Below, in pieces: positions 1-8,866 of a stretch of 64,000 bases of DNA. Source of the DNA: Calothrix sp. PCC 7716 (GTDB lineage: Bacteria; Cyanobacteriota; Cyanobacteriia; Cyanobacteriales; Nostocaceae). The stretch spans positions 8,250,580 to 8,314,579 of the forward strand of contig NZ_AP025018.1 of the NCBI RefSeq assembly GCF_019977735.1, written 5' to 3'. The position numbers and the translations under genes were made by a program. The stretch's first letter is position 1. Each line of letters starts with the position of its first letter. The notes beneath the pieces were generated by a model that was given only the letters and a program-made list of their open reading frames with translations, did not search any database and was not told the DNA's origin.

Positions 1-39
1 ATCTCAACCACACAATTATACTTTTACGGAGATAAGTAA

Positions 40-291
40 ATGAATAACGAAATTAACACCAACGCAGTTGAACTTTCTTTTGATGAGCTTGATACTGTTG
101 CAGGTGGTCTATCTATTAGCTTAGGTGATATTGGTGGGTTTGCATCAGATGCTTCTAACAGCTTTTCACAGAAGAACCTGGGGGTTGCTCAACAAACCTT
201 TGCAGGTCCTGGTGGTAGCTATACTGCTTCTGTTGTTCAGTTGCAAGATATCAAATCTGGTGCTGGTCAAGCTATTGCTATCGGTTTGTAA
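40..291 (+). CDS. Double-glycine leader bacteriocin-like peptide precursor
   Basis: An 83-residue precursor peptide. The first ~24 residues form an acidic leader ending in the motif FDELDTVAGG, a typical double-glycine cleavage site for peptidase-containing ABC exporters (C39 family). The remaining ~59 residues are rich in Gly, Ser and Ala without Cys, as in the cyanobacterial CTB-type bacteriocin precursors. A GGAG box lies about 10 bp before the ATG. No exporter or modification enzyme is visible in the window, so its partners would be to the left. The leader is clear; the bacteriocin role is inference. It could also be a secreted signalling or structural peptide. Confidence 0.7.
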   Translation: MNNEINTNAVELSFDELDTVAGGLSISLGDIGGFASDASNSFSQKNLGVAQQTFAGPGGSYTASVVQLQDIKSGAGQAIAIGL

Positions 292-343
292 ATATTGACA
301 GAGGGTAGGCGCCGCTTACCCATATTAAAGTTATTTCCTAGGG

Positions 344-399
344 GCGGGCAGGGATGCCCGCTCCACAAGATGGCTCCACAAGATGGCTCTATAAGATTA
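344..399. repeat. Hairpin plus tandem 13-bp repeats
   Basis: Downstream of the peptide gene is an inverted repeat with arms GCGGGCA and TGCCCGC (344-361). Two exact copies of CTCCACAAGATGG follow (361-373, 374-386), then a degenerate third copy (387-399). The hairpin may end transcription of the peptide gene, but no T-run follows. The rest of 400-710 is AT-rich and shows no gene. Confidence 0.5.
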
Positions 400-710
400 C
401 AAAATGGTTTGTAAAGCAATAGTATAAATTCTAAAAAATTTTATTAAAGTTAACCTGATTTTGGCAGCAAAATCAGGCAAAAATATTTTTTAAGTGATAT
501 AATAAATATAACAAGTTTCTAAGATATCATGAACAATCTCCTCAATGCAAGCTCAGGCTTTTAACTTTGTCACTAAAGCGGATATAGGGAAAGCTTACTC
601 TCCCAAATCTGCCTGACTTCATAAATATTAAATCAAATTGCATAACTCAATCAAAGTTAAGATATACGTTTGATGAAAAACGTAATATTTTCTTCGGGTT
701 TTGTGCAATT

Positions 711-1028
711 ATGAAACACATTTTCGGGCTACCGCCGGAATTGAAAGTGAATGCTGTAGTACTTCAATCATACAAAATTATGAACACTATTACAATCCAA
801 TTCGCTGGCTTTTGCGCTCAATCTCCAAAATATACATTCAACTCGCGGGTTGCAATGAAAAGTAATTGTAAACCAAGTAAATGGGCTATCGGTCGAGTTA
901 CTGGATTAAGGATTGATGATGATAATAATTGGAATTATACGATAGTTTTTGACTATCCGCAAGGTTATAGTGATGAACTCACCGAGGATGAATTAGCCGA
1001 CGAAAATGAATTACTCTGCTTAAATTAA
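711..1028 (+). CDS. Hypothetical protein
   Basis: 105 residues, or 82 if the in-frame ATG at 780 is used. The section from MNTITIQFAGF onward looks like the compact, aromatic-rich soluble core, and the first 23 residues are less protein-like. Neither start has a clear ribosome binding site. The C-terminus is acidic (SDELTEDELADENE). I do not recognise a family; it resembles small cyanobacterial unknowns. A strong hairpin follows directly, supporting a monocistronic unit. Confidence 0.55.
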   Translation: MKHIFGLPPELKVNAVVLQSYKIMNTITIQFAGFCAQSPKYTFNSRVAMKSNCKPSKWAIGRVTGLRIDDDNNWNYTIVFDYPQGYSDELTEDELADENELLCLN

Positions 1029-1040
1029 TTTTTTTAACTA

Positions 1041-1074
1041 GAAACCGGGTTTCTCGACTAAGAAACCCGGTTTC
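1041..1074 (+). terminator. Rho-independent terminator-like hairpin
   Basis: Perfect 14-bp inverted repeat: GAAACCGGGTTTCT (1041-1054) and its complement (1061-1074), with a 6-nt loop and then TTTTC. The same GAAACCCGG core recurs near 3825, 7421-7453 and 37890, so it is also a dispersed cyanobacterial short repeat. Confidence 0.65.
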
Positions 1075-1305
1075 TTTTCGTTGGCGCTAAACCAAATAAA
1101 TGTGTTTAAACTTACAAAGTATATTTTACTATAAATAAGGTATAAAATTAGTCTTAAATGTACTAGTAATTAGCTTTGTTTATGTTTAATATAGTAAGTA
1201 TTGTTATTTAGTTTTAAACTAAATAGTAATTTTAATCGCCATTATATTTAGTATTTGCATGGAAGCTCAATAGTCCCATGCAATTTTGCTTTTGAGTGTA
1301 ATTAC

Positions 1306-2334
1306 TCAACTATTTAAATGCGCCGATGGGAGAATAAAATTAAGGCTTTCAGGGTACCATGTATAATCTTTCATGTCGCTGGGCCAGGGAACTTCATTAA
1401 CTTTGGCTATCTGTAAAGTATTTTGGTAAATTTTATTGTACAAAGCAGGAAAATCACCTATTTGAATATTATTTTTAATAAAAGTTTGACGCAGCAATTG
1501 TGTTGTATACATCATATTATGAGCTTCAAAGTTACCTTCTGGAAATATCTGGTCAAATATTAAAAACTTTATATCATCTCGTTTTCGCTTAATTGCTGCT
1601 TGTGGTGTAATTCCAAATTTATTAGGTACAGTATCACCTTCAATGTATACCATAATATAACTCGGACCTTTCACCCAGTTTAAATAACCATTCCCAAAAG
1701 CAAAAACGTTTATCAACTGACTCGCACGCTTTTCCCACTTCTCCTCTAAAATTCGGCGCCTTTTAAAGTCAAATATACCAGCACGCGCATCAATATACTT
1801 CCTTTTTGCTACTCTCAAACCTCTAGCTAGTAAAATAGTACCATGACTATCACTAGAAAAGTTAAGAATAGTGTTGGAGGTAATGGCATGATTAGTTAAA
1901 ATCGCGGTATTGCCAATTACAGGGCTGCCAGATAAATTCAAACGGTCTAATCCTGCATTTATCCAATCAAGGTATTTATTAATAAATCGAATAATCGGAT
2001 GTATCTTACGGTAAGAGGCGTTATTTAAATTTGCAATACCAGTAACGAGAGTCGAAGCATATCTACGACTTCGCTTACTTGACTCGCTTTCACGTTGCCC
2101 TAACCCAGAAATAAATACTGCATACAACTCGCGGTTATCGTTTTCCGGATAATAAACGATTTGACTCGTAATTACACCAAAAGGATTTCCTGATGCAATG
2201 ACGGTGTTAAAGTCAAAAATTTGCTCAGTCTCAGGATTTTGCAACTGTCCATCAAATTTTTTATCAGGAAATATTGCTTCTAGGGGCCAGCGCCACCATT
2301 TAGAGTCTACTTGTCCTGCTTTTGTTTCGCTCAT
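1306..2334 (-). CDS. Hypothetical protein, possible alpha/beta-hydrolase-like fold
   Basis: 342 residues, soluble, no signal peptide. I do not recognise the family. The stretch SSDSHGT (about residue 160) follows a beta-like segment and precedes a helix, as a serine-hydrolase nucleophile elbow would (Sm-x-S-x-G). An upstream hydrophobic strand AVFISGLGQ is also compatible with that fold. The middle is rich in Lys/Arg. The gene faces left and is divergent from the small gene at 2375. About 280 AT-rich bases separate it from the terminator at 1074, with nothing else visible there. The hydrolase idea is weak inference. Confidence 0.6.
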   Translation of the reverse strand: MSETKAGQVDSKWWRWPLEAIFPDKKFDGQLQNPETEQIFDFNTVIASGNPFGVITSQIVYYPENDNRELYAVFISGLGQRESESSKRSRRYASTLVTGIANLNNASYRKIHPIIRFINKYLDWINAGLDRLNLSGSPVIGNTAILTNHAITSNTILNFSSDSHGTILLARGLRVAKRKYIDARAGIFDFKRRRILEEKWEKRASQLINVFAFGNGYLNWVKGPSYIMVYIEGDTVPNKFGITPQAAIKRKRDDIKFLIFDQIFPEGNFEAHNMMYTTQLLRQTFIKNNIQIGDFPALYNKIYQNTLQIAKVNEVPWPSDMKDYTWYPESLNFILPSAHLNS

Positions 2335-2374
2335 ATATACTGTGGTTTGAAATTATACTAGTTTTTTTGTAAGT

Positions 2375-2557
2375 ATGATTATACAAAATCCTTTATCAAA
2401 AAAGTATACCGTTTTAGCGTGCGAATCTAAAGACCAGGAAATTTTAAATGCCTTTCCGGAATTAATTGCTCCTAAGTTGGTTACTTATATAACGATAACA
2501 AGCGCGCCCTGTATAACTATAAAAGGTAGGCGCCTATATATAAATCAACCAGAGTAA
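2375..2557 (+). CDS. Small hypothetical protein
   Basis: 60 residues starting MIIQNPLSKKY, with a soluble beta-rich pattern and no recognised domain. It is 15 bp upstream of the next gene and divergent from the 342-residue gene, so it may be the first gene of a two-gene unit. No strong ribosome binding site is seen. It is real only if the pairing with 2573-2899 is conserved elsewhere. Confidence 0.4.
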   Translation: MIIQNPLSKKYTVLACESKDQEILNAFPELIAPKLVTYITITSAPCITIKGRRLYINQPE

Positions 2558-2572
2558 CTAAAGGAATTTATT

Positions 2573-2899
2573 ATGTCTGACTCAATTAATCCTTTAACAC
2601 CAATTCAAACTAACAACGTTCCATCCCAAGATTTAACAAATTCTTTAACACCACAACAAATGCAACCTAATAACGTTCCACCCAAATTTAGCTTTAGAAC
2701 TGCAATTGTCAAAAACTGGAAAACTACCAGTGTTGGCGTAATTATCTCTTTCACTGGTTTTGTTTCTTTTTCACCTCAAACCTTTGGTGGTCCCGATACA
2801 CCTTTTGTGCAGGTATGTAAGTATGTAACCTCTGGAGGTCTTGCAGCGTTAGGTATTAGCTCGAAAGACTATAACGTCTCAGGTGGTAATGGTAGTTAA
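2573..2899 (+). CDS. Holin-like small membrane protein
   Basis: 108 residues. A Pro/Asn/Gln-rich N-terminal 40 residues repeats the unit LTPxQxxNNVPxxD/KF twice. Then comes a basic NWKTTSVG turn, a hydrophobic segment (about 52-68), a second weakly hydrophobic segment, and the end GISSKDYNVSGG. A terminal KDYNVSGG/KDFNVTGG after a short membrane hairpin is common in small phage holin-like proteins. A GGA box precedes the ATG. No endolysin is next to it, so a holin role is inference; it may be a stray phage-derived gene. Confidence 0.55.
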   Translation: MSDSINPLTPIQTNNVPSQDLTNSLTPQQMQPNNVPPKFSFRTAIVKNWKTTSVGVIISFTGFVSFSPQTFGGPDTPFVQVCKYVTSGGLAALGISSKDYNVSGGNGS

Positions 2900-2999
2900 A
2901 TTGAAACACTTTTCTATCAATGCGTTTTTCGATTCCAATGTGGCAGCATGGATACGAAAATGTGCAAAAATTGAATAATTAGTTTCGATTTGAATTAAA

Positions 3000-3659
3000 A
3001 TGGCAACTTATTTAGTCACAGGCGCCAATCGAGGTATAGGTTTAGAGTACTGCCGTCAGTTAAAAGAACGAGGAGATACTGTAATTGCCGTTTGTCGTTC
3101 TGAAGAAGATGAGTTAAAAAATCTGGGTGTACAAATAGAGCCGAATATAGATATTACGAACGGTGCATCGGTAAATGATTTAGTTAATAGGTTACAGGGC
3201 TTGCATCTCGATGTTTTGATTAATAATGCTGGTATTATCGAACGAGTTAGTCTTGATAATTTAGACTTTGAAAGCATTCGGCGCCAGTTTGAAATAAATG
3301 CACTGGGAACTCTCAGAGTTACAGGCGCCTTGCTTCCGAATTTAAAAAATGGCTCTAAAATAATTATAATGACTAGTCGTATGGGTTCCATTGAAGATAA
3401 CACTTCGGGAGGCTCATACGGTTATCGCATGTCAAAAGTAGCTGTCTCAATGGCAGGAAAGTCTTTATCCATTGATTTAAAACCAAAAGGTATTGCCGTT
3501 GCTATTCTCCACCCCGGACTGGTGCAAACTCGCATGACTGGTTTCAGTGGTATTACTACATCTGAGTCAGTTCAAGGACTTATCAAACGAATTGATGAAT
3601 TAAACCTAGATAATACAGGCACGTTCTGGCATAGTAACGGTGAGATATTACCTTGGTAA
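3000..3659 (+). CDS. Short-chain dehydrogenase/reductase (SDR)
   Basis: 219-residue classical SDR, cytosolic NAD(P)H-dependent oxidoreductase of unknown substrate. It shows the cofactor glycine motif TGANRGIG (residues 7-14), NNAG at about 75, and the catalytic Tyr-Lys in YGYRMSK, with the Ser in MTSRMGS before it. The length and the C-terminal HPGLVQTRMTG match the C-factor-like/CsgA-like subgroup. The gene stands alone, followed by a terminator. Confidence 0.88.
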   Translation: MATYLVTGANRGIGLEYCRQLKERGDTVIAVCRSEEDELKNLGVQIEPNIDITNGASVNDLVNRLQGLHLDVLINNAGIIERVSLDNLDFESIRRQFEINALGTLRVTGALLPNLKNGSKIIIMTSRMGSIEDNTSGGSYGYRMSKVAVSMAGKSLSIDLKPKGIAVAILHPGLVQTRMTGFSGITTSESVQGLIKRIDELNLDNTGTFWHSNGEILPW

Positions 3660-3688
3660 TTAATATATAAATATGAAATAAATATGAA

Positions 3689-3718
3689 AAAGCCGCGAAA
3701 ACAATGCTTCGCGGCTTT
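3689..3718 (+). terminator. Rho-independent terminator of the SDR gene
   Basis: Inverted repeat AAAGCCGCGAA (3689-3699) with TTCGCGGCTTT (3708-3718), loop of 8 nt, ending in a T-rich arm. It sits 30 bp after the SDR stop codon. Confidence 0.75.
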
Positions 3719-4139
3719 CGGTGTGGTGTGAGGAGTTTAACTATCTATTATCATAAAGATTACTTTGAGGGGCGACATACCTGGTAACAGTTTTGGTAAC
3801 AAGATTTTTTTAAATCTCGGAAACCGGGTTTCTAATAGAAACGCGACATATCGTGTCTACGACATACCGCGTCTCTAAAACTTTTTCTTCTTGTCCTTTA
3901 CATCTTCATGGTTGAAAATATTTTTCTACCACGAAGGCACAAATTACATAGAAAAAATCAAACTATTAAGTTCATTCGGTCAACGAAATTCACCTTAATG
4001 GTGAGTGTGTGTACCCTAAAAGTAAAAACCGTGGCTTTTGGGAGGGGTCCACGGCTTTTGGGGTAATGTGAGAAGCATAACTGAAATTCATAATAAGCTT
4101 ATAAATTAGAGCCGTGGCACCGGTAACAGTTTTGGTAAC
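3708..4139. repeat. Duplicated hairpin plus GGTAAC-box module in a gene-free stretch
   Basis: The 540 bases between the SDR gene and arsS hold no credible ORF but two similar modules. Each starts with a GC-rich hairpin ending in GGCTTT (arms to 3718; arms 4029-4034 and 4049-4054), then a G-rich TGTGAGRAG-like stretch, then 65-68 bp later an identical 18-mer GGTAACAGTTTTGGTAAC (3783-3800 and 4122-4139). Possible small RNAs, a recombination relic or a dispersed repeat. The function is unknown. Confidence 0.5.
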
Positions 4140-4198
4140 GGAGACTCAAAAACACCTCTAAGGTGTATAAAGTTTTCCTTTACAATAGTTTACATGAA

Positions 4199-5185
4199 CT
4201 AAAGTAAGGCGCCACCACAACTCGAACCACTTCCAGCAGTACACCCATAACAGTAAGCAGCAGTTTGAACTTCGTTTATTACGTCTAAGTTGCCACTCTC
4301 AAGTAACTTGGCAACCGTCAAAGCTTCTCCATCCTTGCTTTTTGCGGGCAGATTCATCATTTGATTAAAGTCGCAATCGTAAATATTACCTTTATAATCG
4401 ATAGATATTTCGTCACGACACATCAAGTTTCCTACTGTGTCTGGGTTGTAATGTGCTTCCAAAAAATCTAAGTAGGGAGCGTATAGTTTTTTACGTTCTA
4501 AATGTAACTTTGTTCTCCCTACTGGTAAGTTTGTAATTGTGAATAAATTATTGAAGTCAATATTAAAATTGTTTTTCAAAAAACGTTTGTAATCACTTTC
4601 GAGACTTTGTTGGTTAGGCGCCAGAGAAAATTTTTCGGTAGTCGGTAGCAAGGAGTTGTACACTAAATCTAAAATTAAATCAGGCGCCGTACCGTAACCA
4701 AGTCTGTTTAACCATTGCAGTGCATGAATAGAAGCGTCAAAAACACCGTTCCCCCGCATTTTGTCTACGTTGTCTGCCATATAACAGGGTAGTGAAGCTA
4801 CAACTCTGACCTTGTTTTGAACAAAGTATTGGGGAAGGTAGTCAAAACTTTGTTCAAAATAAATAGTCAAATTTGACCTGACTATAACAGACTTATCGTT
4901 TTTTCGAGCTGCCTCAACAAGTGTAGTAAATCCATAATTCATCTCTGGCGCCCCACCAGTCAAGTCAACGATTTTGATTTGTGGGAATTTTTCGATTAAT
5001 TCTACTAAATACTGGCAAATTTCGGGTGATAACTCTTCTGTACGCCTCGGTCCAGCATCAACATGACAATGCGAACAAGCTAAATTACAGCGTTTACCCA
5101 AATTTATTTGCAAAACAGTGATTTGCTGCTTTAAGAGAGGTAATTTTAATTTTTCTTTGAAAGGCGTGATTTTTGAAGTAATCAT
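4199..5185 (-). CDS. arsS: Arsenosugar biosynthesis radical SAM protein ArsS
   Basis: 328 residues. The N-terminal radical SAM site is CNLACSHC (CxxxCxxC, about residues 33-40), followed by HVDAGPRR and the glycine motif DLTGGAPE. The C-terminal half has the family's Cys-rich auxiliary region, including CDFNQMM and the end CYGCTAGSGSSCGG. ArsS proteins are known to attach the 5'-deoxyadenosyl group of SAM to methylated arsenic on the way to arsenosugars. The partner arsM lies 1.2 kb upstream in the same orientation, with an unrelated opposite-strand gene between. The family call is strong. Confidence 0.87.
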   Translation of the reverse strand: MITSKITPFKEKLKLPLLKQQITVLQINLGKRCNLACSHCHVDAGPRRTEELSPEICQYLVELIEKFPQIKIVDLTGGAPEMNYGFTTLVEAARKNDKSVIVRSNLTIYFEQSFDYLPQYFVQNKVRVVASLPCYMADNVDKMRGNGVFDASIHALQWLNRLGYGTAPDLILDLVYNSLLPTTEKFSLAPNQQSLESDYKRFLKNNFNIDFNNLFTITNLPVGRTKLHLERKKLYAPYLDFLEAHYNPDTVGNLMCRDEISIDYKGNIYDCDFNQMMNLPAKSKDGEALTVAKLLESGNLDVINEVQTAAYCYGCTAGSGSSCGGALL

Positions 5186-5454
5186 TTTATTTCAACACAA
5201 TGTACCGTCTCTATATTATCGAATAGCGTTCATGCAATTTTAGACCACATAGAAATATAATTAATCTCTGTCTAAAGAATATTATCGTTCATGTAAATTA
5301 GTTTTTATGTTCGCAAATGTTATGAACAATACTAATCCCTTAATATCTACCTTAGATTAGCATAAAACCGCTCTTGAGATAGAAAGACGATGAAGCTCTT
5401 TAGATTAAAAAGTAAGTAAGTCACTTAACTAAATTAATATCAGGAGCTAGAGTC

Positions 5455-6285
5455 ATGAGCCAAATTTCAAAAAATGACAGTAAATCTAATAGTGCTTCCG
5501 ATGATAACACATCTCAAGGAATTAGAGATATAGGGGTTTTGGCTTTCCTTGCCGTATTAGCGATGTTAACCATAAATAGCGGAGCTTTTGGTTCTAATGA
5601 GAGTATAACATCAAAAATTACTCATACCGCTGAAATTACGGACGAAACTGATGATTTTTCTGGTAAAACTGTGACAGTTAGAAGTAAACCTATTCAACGT
5701 ATTAGTTTACGCTCTTTTGCTGTTACGGATAAACGAGTTGTTGGTGGTAAACCCATTGTGGTTATTAATGCTTCAGGTGTACCCTTTGATTTACCAAAAG
5801 ACGCGAATACAGAAGTTCAGGTGACGGGTCAGGTTCGTGAACTAGATATTCCAAAAATCGAGCGCGATTTTAAATTAAATATACAAGATGAATATTACAA
5901 AGATTACATTAATCAACCTGCAATTATCGCACGCTACATTACGCTAGCTCCTAAACCCGGTCAAGTCGCGACGAATCCCGAACAGTTTTATGGTAAGCGG
6001 GTTGCTATGATGGGTAAAGTCAAAGATATTCAAAGCCCAAATTTATTAAAGTTAGATGATGGCAATTTTATTGGTGGAAAAAATTTACCGATTTTATTTA
6101 GCCAAAAACCAAAAGTCGCAATCAATGAAGGTCAAACTGTAGTAGTTATGGGAAGAGTTAGTCCATTTGTTGCTGCTGATATTCAACGAAATTACAAAAT
6201 GAATTGGAATTCAGACGTAAAAAGACAACTTGAAGCCGAATACGCCAATACTCCTGTATTAATAGCAGAGAATGTGTATCCTTAG
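5455..6285 (+). CDS. Membrane-anchored hypothetical protein with duplicated OB-like domain
   Basis: 276 residues. A Ser/Asn-rich 20-residue start is followed by one transmembrane helix (about 27-45), then a periplasmic or lumenal region. That region seems to contain two related modules: DDFSGKTVTVRSKP...VQVTGQVRE and EQFYGKRVAMMGKV...VVVMGRVSP, each ending in a D/NxQ-EYxxxxxxPxxIA-type helix (DEYYKDYINQPAIIARY and EAEYANTPVLIAENVYP). This pattern fits bacterial OB-fold-like stress proteins. GGAG precedes the ATG. It lies between arsS and arsM on the opposite strand, probably by chance. Confidence 0.65.
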   Translation: MSQISKNDSKSNSASDDNTSQGIRDIGVLAFLAVLAMLTINSGAFGSNESITSKITHTAEITDETDDFSGKTVTVRSKPIQRISLRSFAVTDKRVVGGKPIVVINASGVPFDLPKDANTEVQVTGQVRELDIPKIERDFKLNIQDEYYKDYINQPAIIARYITLAPKPGQVATNPEQFYGKRVAMMGKVKDIQSPNLLKLDDGNFIGGKNLPILFSQKPKVAINEGQTVVVMGRVSPFVAADIQRNYKMNWNSDVKRQLEAEYANTPVLIAENVYP

Positions 6286-6406
6286 TAGATATAAGTGTAG
6301 TGTAGTAATGCAGTGGAAAAAAGTAGTCATAAAATACTTCCTTAGCCAGTATCGCCTTGATGTAGTTTATGACTTTTGTGCCACAATTAGTACATATACG
6401 ATATTT

Positions 6407-7372
6407 CTAGCAACACCCTCCTCCGACGTAATGCCAAGTCGAATCGGTAACTAAAATATCTTTGGGAAGTTTGGATAAATTATTCGCTGTTTTATCACAT
6501 ACTGACATAGGAATTCCTGCTTGTAATATGTGACCGTTTTGATCATCAAAATATTCTTCTGCTCCACTATATATAGCTGTCTTGCCAGTAAATACACAGG
6601 CGCCATCTTCTGGAATAGGTACTTTGAATGATACTGAGTCTAGACTTTCTAACAGCAGGTGTTCCGGTAGATTATAATTACGAGCATCTAATAAACGGTA
6701 TGGGCGCCGTGCCCGAATTTCTACTTGTCCAAAACCAACATCTATAATGCGCTGAATATATTCATCATATGTTAAGGCGCCGGATAAACACATTGCACGC
6801 AACCGTTCATCACGCTGTAAATGTTCTGGTATGGGACGTGTGGCAATAGGGTCACTCATTTGCAGGCGCCCACCCGGTTTCAATACTCGATACGCTTCAC
6901 GCAACGCACGAGTTAAGTCAGATGGTTCAAATATATTAAACAAACAATTTTGTGCGACTATATCTACTGAAGCATCCTCAATAGGTAAATTAAAAGCATC
7001 ACCTTCTCGAATTTCAACAAAACTGGTGTCGAACCAAGAATTTTCTTTTGCCGCAGTTTCTAAATTAATAGACGCAGCTTCACGCATTGCCGCTACAGGG
7101 TCAACTGCAATAACCCCACGTGGACGACGAGAAAAGTAAGCAAACTGTAAAGCTTCCAGTCCACCACCAACACCCACGTATAATACAGTCGGCTGGTTAC
7201 TCAATTCTGTAGGATGTACTGTAGTCCCACAACCATAGTTCATGTCCTGCATCTTACGCGGAACTTTTAAGTCTGGGAACTGTAAAGGTGAACTTTGAAC
7301 ACAGCAAAGCCCGACTTCTGGAGTTTGAGCAACATCACTGTAAAATTGCGCTGCGGTTTCTAGGTAAGTCAT
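6407..7372 (-). CDS. arsM: Arsenite S-adenosylmethionine methyltransferase ArsM
   Basis: 321 residues, a class I SAM methyltransferase. Motif I is VLYVGVGGGLE (about 61-71); the downstream acidic strand is AVDPVAAM. Cysteines in positions typical of the cyanobacterial arsenosugar ArsM group are visible: GLCC near residue 22, YGCGT near 46, NCLFN and AMCLSG. The protein ends in GGGCC, a likely metal-binding tail. It methylates As(III) in the cytosol, and together with arsS makes an arsenosugar pathway. No ArsR-type regulator is adjacent. Confidence 0.88.
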   Translation of the reverse strand: MTYLETAAQFYSDVAQTPEVGLCCVQSSPLQFPDLKVPRKMQDMNYGCGTTVHPTELSNQPTVLYVGVGGGLEALQFAYFSRRPRGVIAVDPVAAMREAASINLETAAKENSWFDTSFVEIREGDAFNLPIEDASVDIVAQNCLFNIFEPSDLTRALREAYRVLKPGGRLQMSDPIATRPIPEHLQRDERLRAMCLSGALTYDEYIQRIIDVGFGQVEIRARRPYRLLDARNYNLPEHLLLESLDSVSFKVPIPEDGACVFTGKTAIYSGAEEYFDDQNGHILQAGIPMSVCDKTANNLSKLPKDILVTDSTWHYVGGGCC

Positions 7373-7420
7373 GAAAATTTTAGATTACTCTTTCTACTCT
7401 ATCAACTTGTACATGTCTTT

Positions 7421-7453
7421 AGAAATCGGGTTTCGATAAAGAAACCCGCTTTC
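7421..7453 (-). terminator. Terminator-like hairpin after the response regulator
   Basis: Imperfect inverted repeat AGAAATCGGGTTTC (7421-7434) against GAAACCCGCTTTC (7441-7453), directly after the response regulator stop and before arsM. It belongs to the same GAAACCCGG repeat family as 1041-1074. Confidence 0.55.
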
Positions 7454-8128
7454 CTATTCACGCAAAACATAACCTACGCCACGCACTGTATGTATTAATC
7501 GTTTTTCGTGTTCAGCTTCGAGCTTGATACGCAAATAACGAATATACACTTCAATGATATTAGAATCACCCATAAATGTATATCCCCAGACAGATTCTAA
7601 AATTCTATCCCGTGATATTACTTGGCGCGGATGTGATATTAAATATTCGAGTAAGTCAAATTCTTTAGTTGTTAATTCTATATTTCTTTCCTTACGTTTT
7701 ACTTGTCGCGTTTTTCGATGCAAGCTCAAGTCTTCAAATAGTAATAGGTCTGGGTCTAATTCTTGTGTCTTTCTTACATGCGCGCGTACTCGTGCAAGCA
7801 AATCATCTGCACTGAACGGTTTAACTACATAATCATCTGCTCCTGCATCCAGTCCTGCTACGCGGTCGCTAACTTCGTCTTTTGCCGTTAACAATATTAC
7901 TGGCACTTGGTCACCAGTCGTTCGTAAACGTCGGCAAATTTCTAACCCTGATAACCCAGGCAACATCCAATCTACTATCACTAAGTCGGGTTGTGACTCG
8001 CGTGCTACATTCAAGCCTGCTACTCCATCATGCTCGACTGTCACTTTATACCCTAGATATCCAAGCTCCATCTCCACAAATCGTGCGAGCTTAACTTCGT
8101 CCTCTACTAATAATATATGGGCTGTCAT
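7454..8128 (-). CDS. OmpR/PhoB-family response regulator
   Basis: 224 residues counted from MTAHILLVEDE; an upstream in-frame ATG at 8164 would add a lysine-rich 12 residues that are not family-like. The receiver domain has the acidic pair ED (8-9), phosphoacceptor Asp in VIVDWMLPG (about 53), and Lys in VVKPFS. The C-terminal winged helix has TTKEFDLLEYL, SRDRILESVWGY and the end VRGVGYVLRE. It is a DNA-binding transcription factor of a two-component system. No histidine kinase is next to it; its partner may be either kinase in this window or one elsewhere. The 414 bases upstream (8165-8578) contain no other gene. Confidence 0.9.
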   Translation of the reverse strand: MTAHILLVEDEVKLARFVEMELGYLGYKVTVEHDGVAGLNVARESQPDLVIVDWMLPGLSGLEICRRLRTTGDQVPVILLTAKDEVSDRVAGLDAGADDYVVKPFSADDLLARVRAHVRKTQELDPDLLLFEDLSLHRKTRQVKRKERNIELTTKEFDLLEYLISHPRQVISRDRILESVWGYTFMGDSNIIEVYIRYLRIKLEAEHEKRLIHTVRGVGYVLRE

Positions 8129-8578
8129 CGATTTTTTCACAGTTTTTTCTTTAATTAACAACACAGACTCATCCGAACTAAAGCAACATTTTTTACATTT
8201 GTTTGACTTTCGATTTGATTTTGGTGTGTTATAATTTACATGCTACTGTAAACGTTAACACTCCAGATTATACAAGCATATTCTGAAACCAATTGATAAG
8301 TTTTGTTGCAATATTATATTGTTTTACTTATTTATGCTTAAAGATTCCTAGCTTCTTCAAAAAGTTAGGAATCTATGACTTTCAAATAGAATTTAAGTAC
8401 AATTTATACCACAATATATCAGTGGTTAAAGGTCTAACGTAAAGCTATAAAATTATTGAAATACTGATTGAAATACTCTGGCTATATTACTGTTGCGCGC
8501 GCTGAGTATAGCTTGTAGAGGTACTTTAGGCTTTCATTACAGTTAACACGAAGTTCTTTCATTAAGTCAAGACAAATA

Positions 8579-8866
8579 CTAACAGTAAGCGCTTACATCT
8601 TCGCCGCAGACATCAGCTAGATAGCATAATGCTTTAAAGCGTAAATAAACGACTTGTTCGTAAAAAGGATTTAACTTGCACATTGGGGGAATATGAAATA
8701 ACTTCTTGCCAAATACTACAACATCACGTTCAAATGGACATTGAGAAGGAATAAGTTTACATAGTTTATGTGCAAATTTTGAGTCTTTAACTTCGATAGA
8801 TTCTAACCACTGACGGATAGGAAAGAGTATATCGTTTTGGCGGTGGAGTTGTGTAAAGGATGTCAT
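8579..8866 (-). CDS. Mo-dependent nitrogenase C-terminal domain protein
   Basis: 95 residues. The pattern IRQWLESIEV, CKLIPSQCPFERDV, LFHIPPMCKLNPFYEQ and LRFKALCYLADVCGEDV is the small Cys-rich domain annotated as the Mo-nitrogenase C-terminal family in cyanobacteria, usually a stand-alone protein of about 90-110 residues. Six cysteines suggest metal or redox binding. The biochemical role is not established. Its presence fits a diazotrophic host. The stretch 8870-9300 downstream has no convincing gene. Confidence 0.8.
   Translation of the reverse strand: MTSFTQLHRQNDILFPIRQWLESIEVKDSKFAHKLCKLIPSQCPFERDVVVFGKKLFHIPPMCKLNPFYEQVVYLRFKALCYLADVCGEDVSAYC

Noticed and set aside
3056-3403. 115-residue frame opposite the SDR gene
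   Set aside because: Antisense shadow of a clear SDR reading frame.
6272-6454. 60-residue frame after the OB-like protein
   Set aside because: It overlaps the end of that gene and the end of arsM and has no protein-like features.
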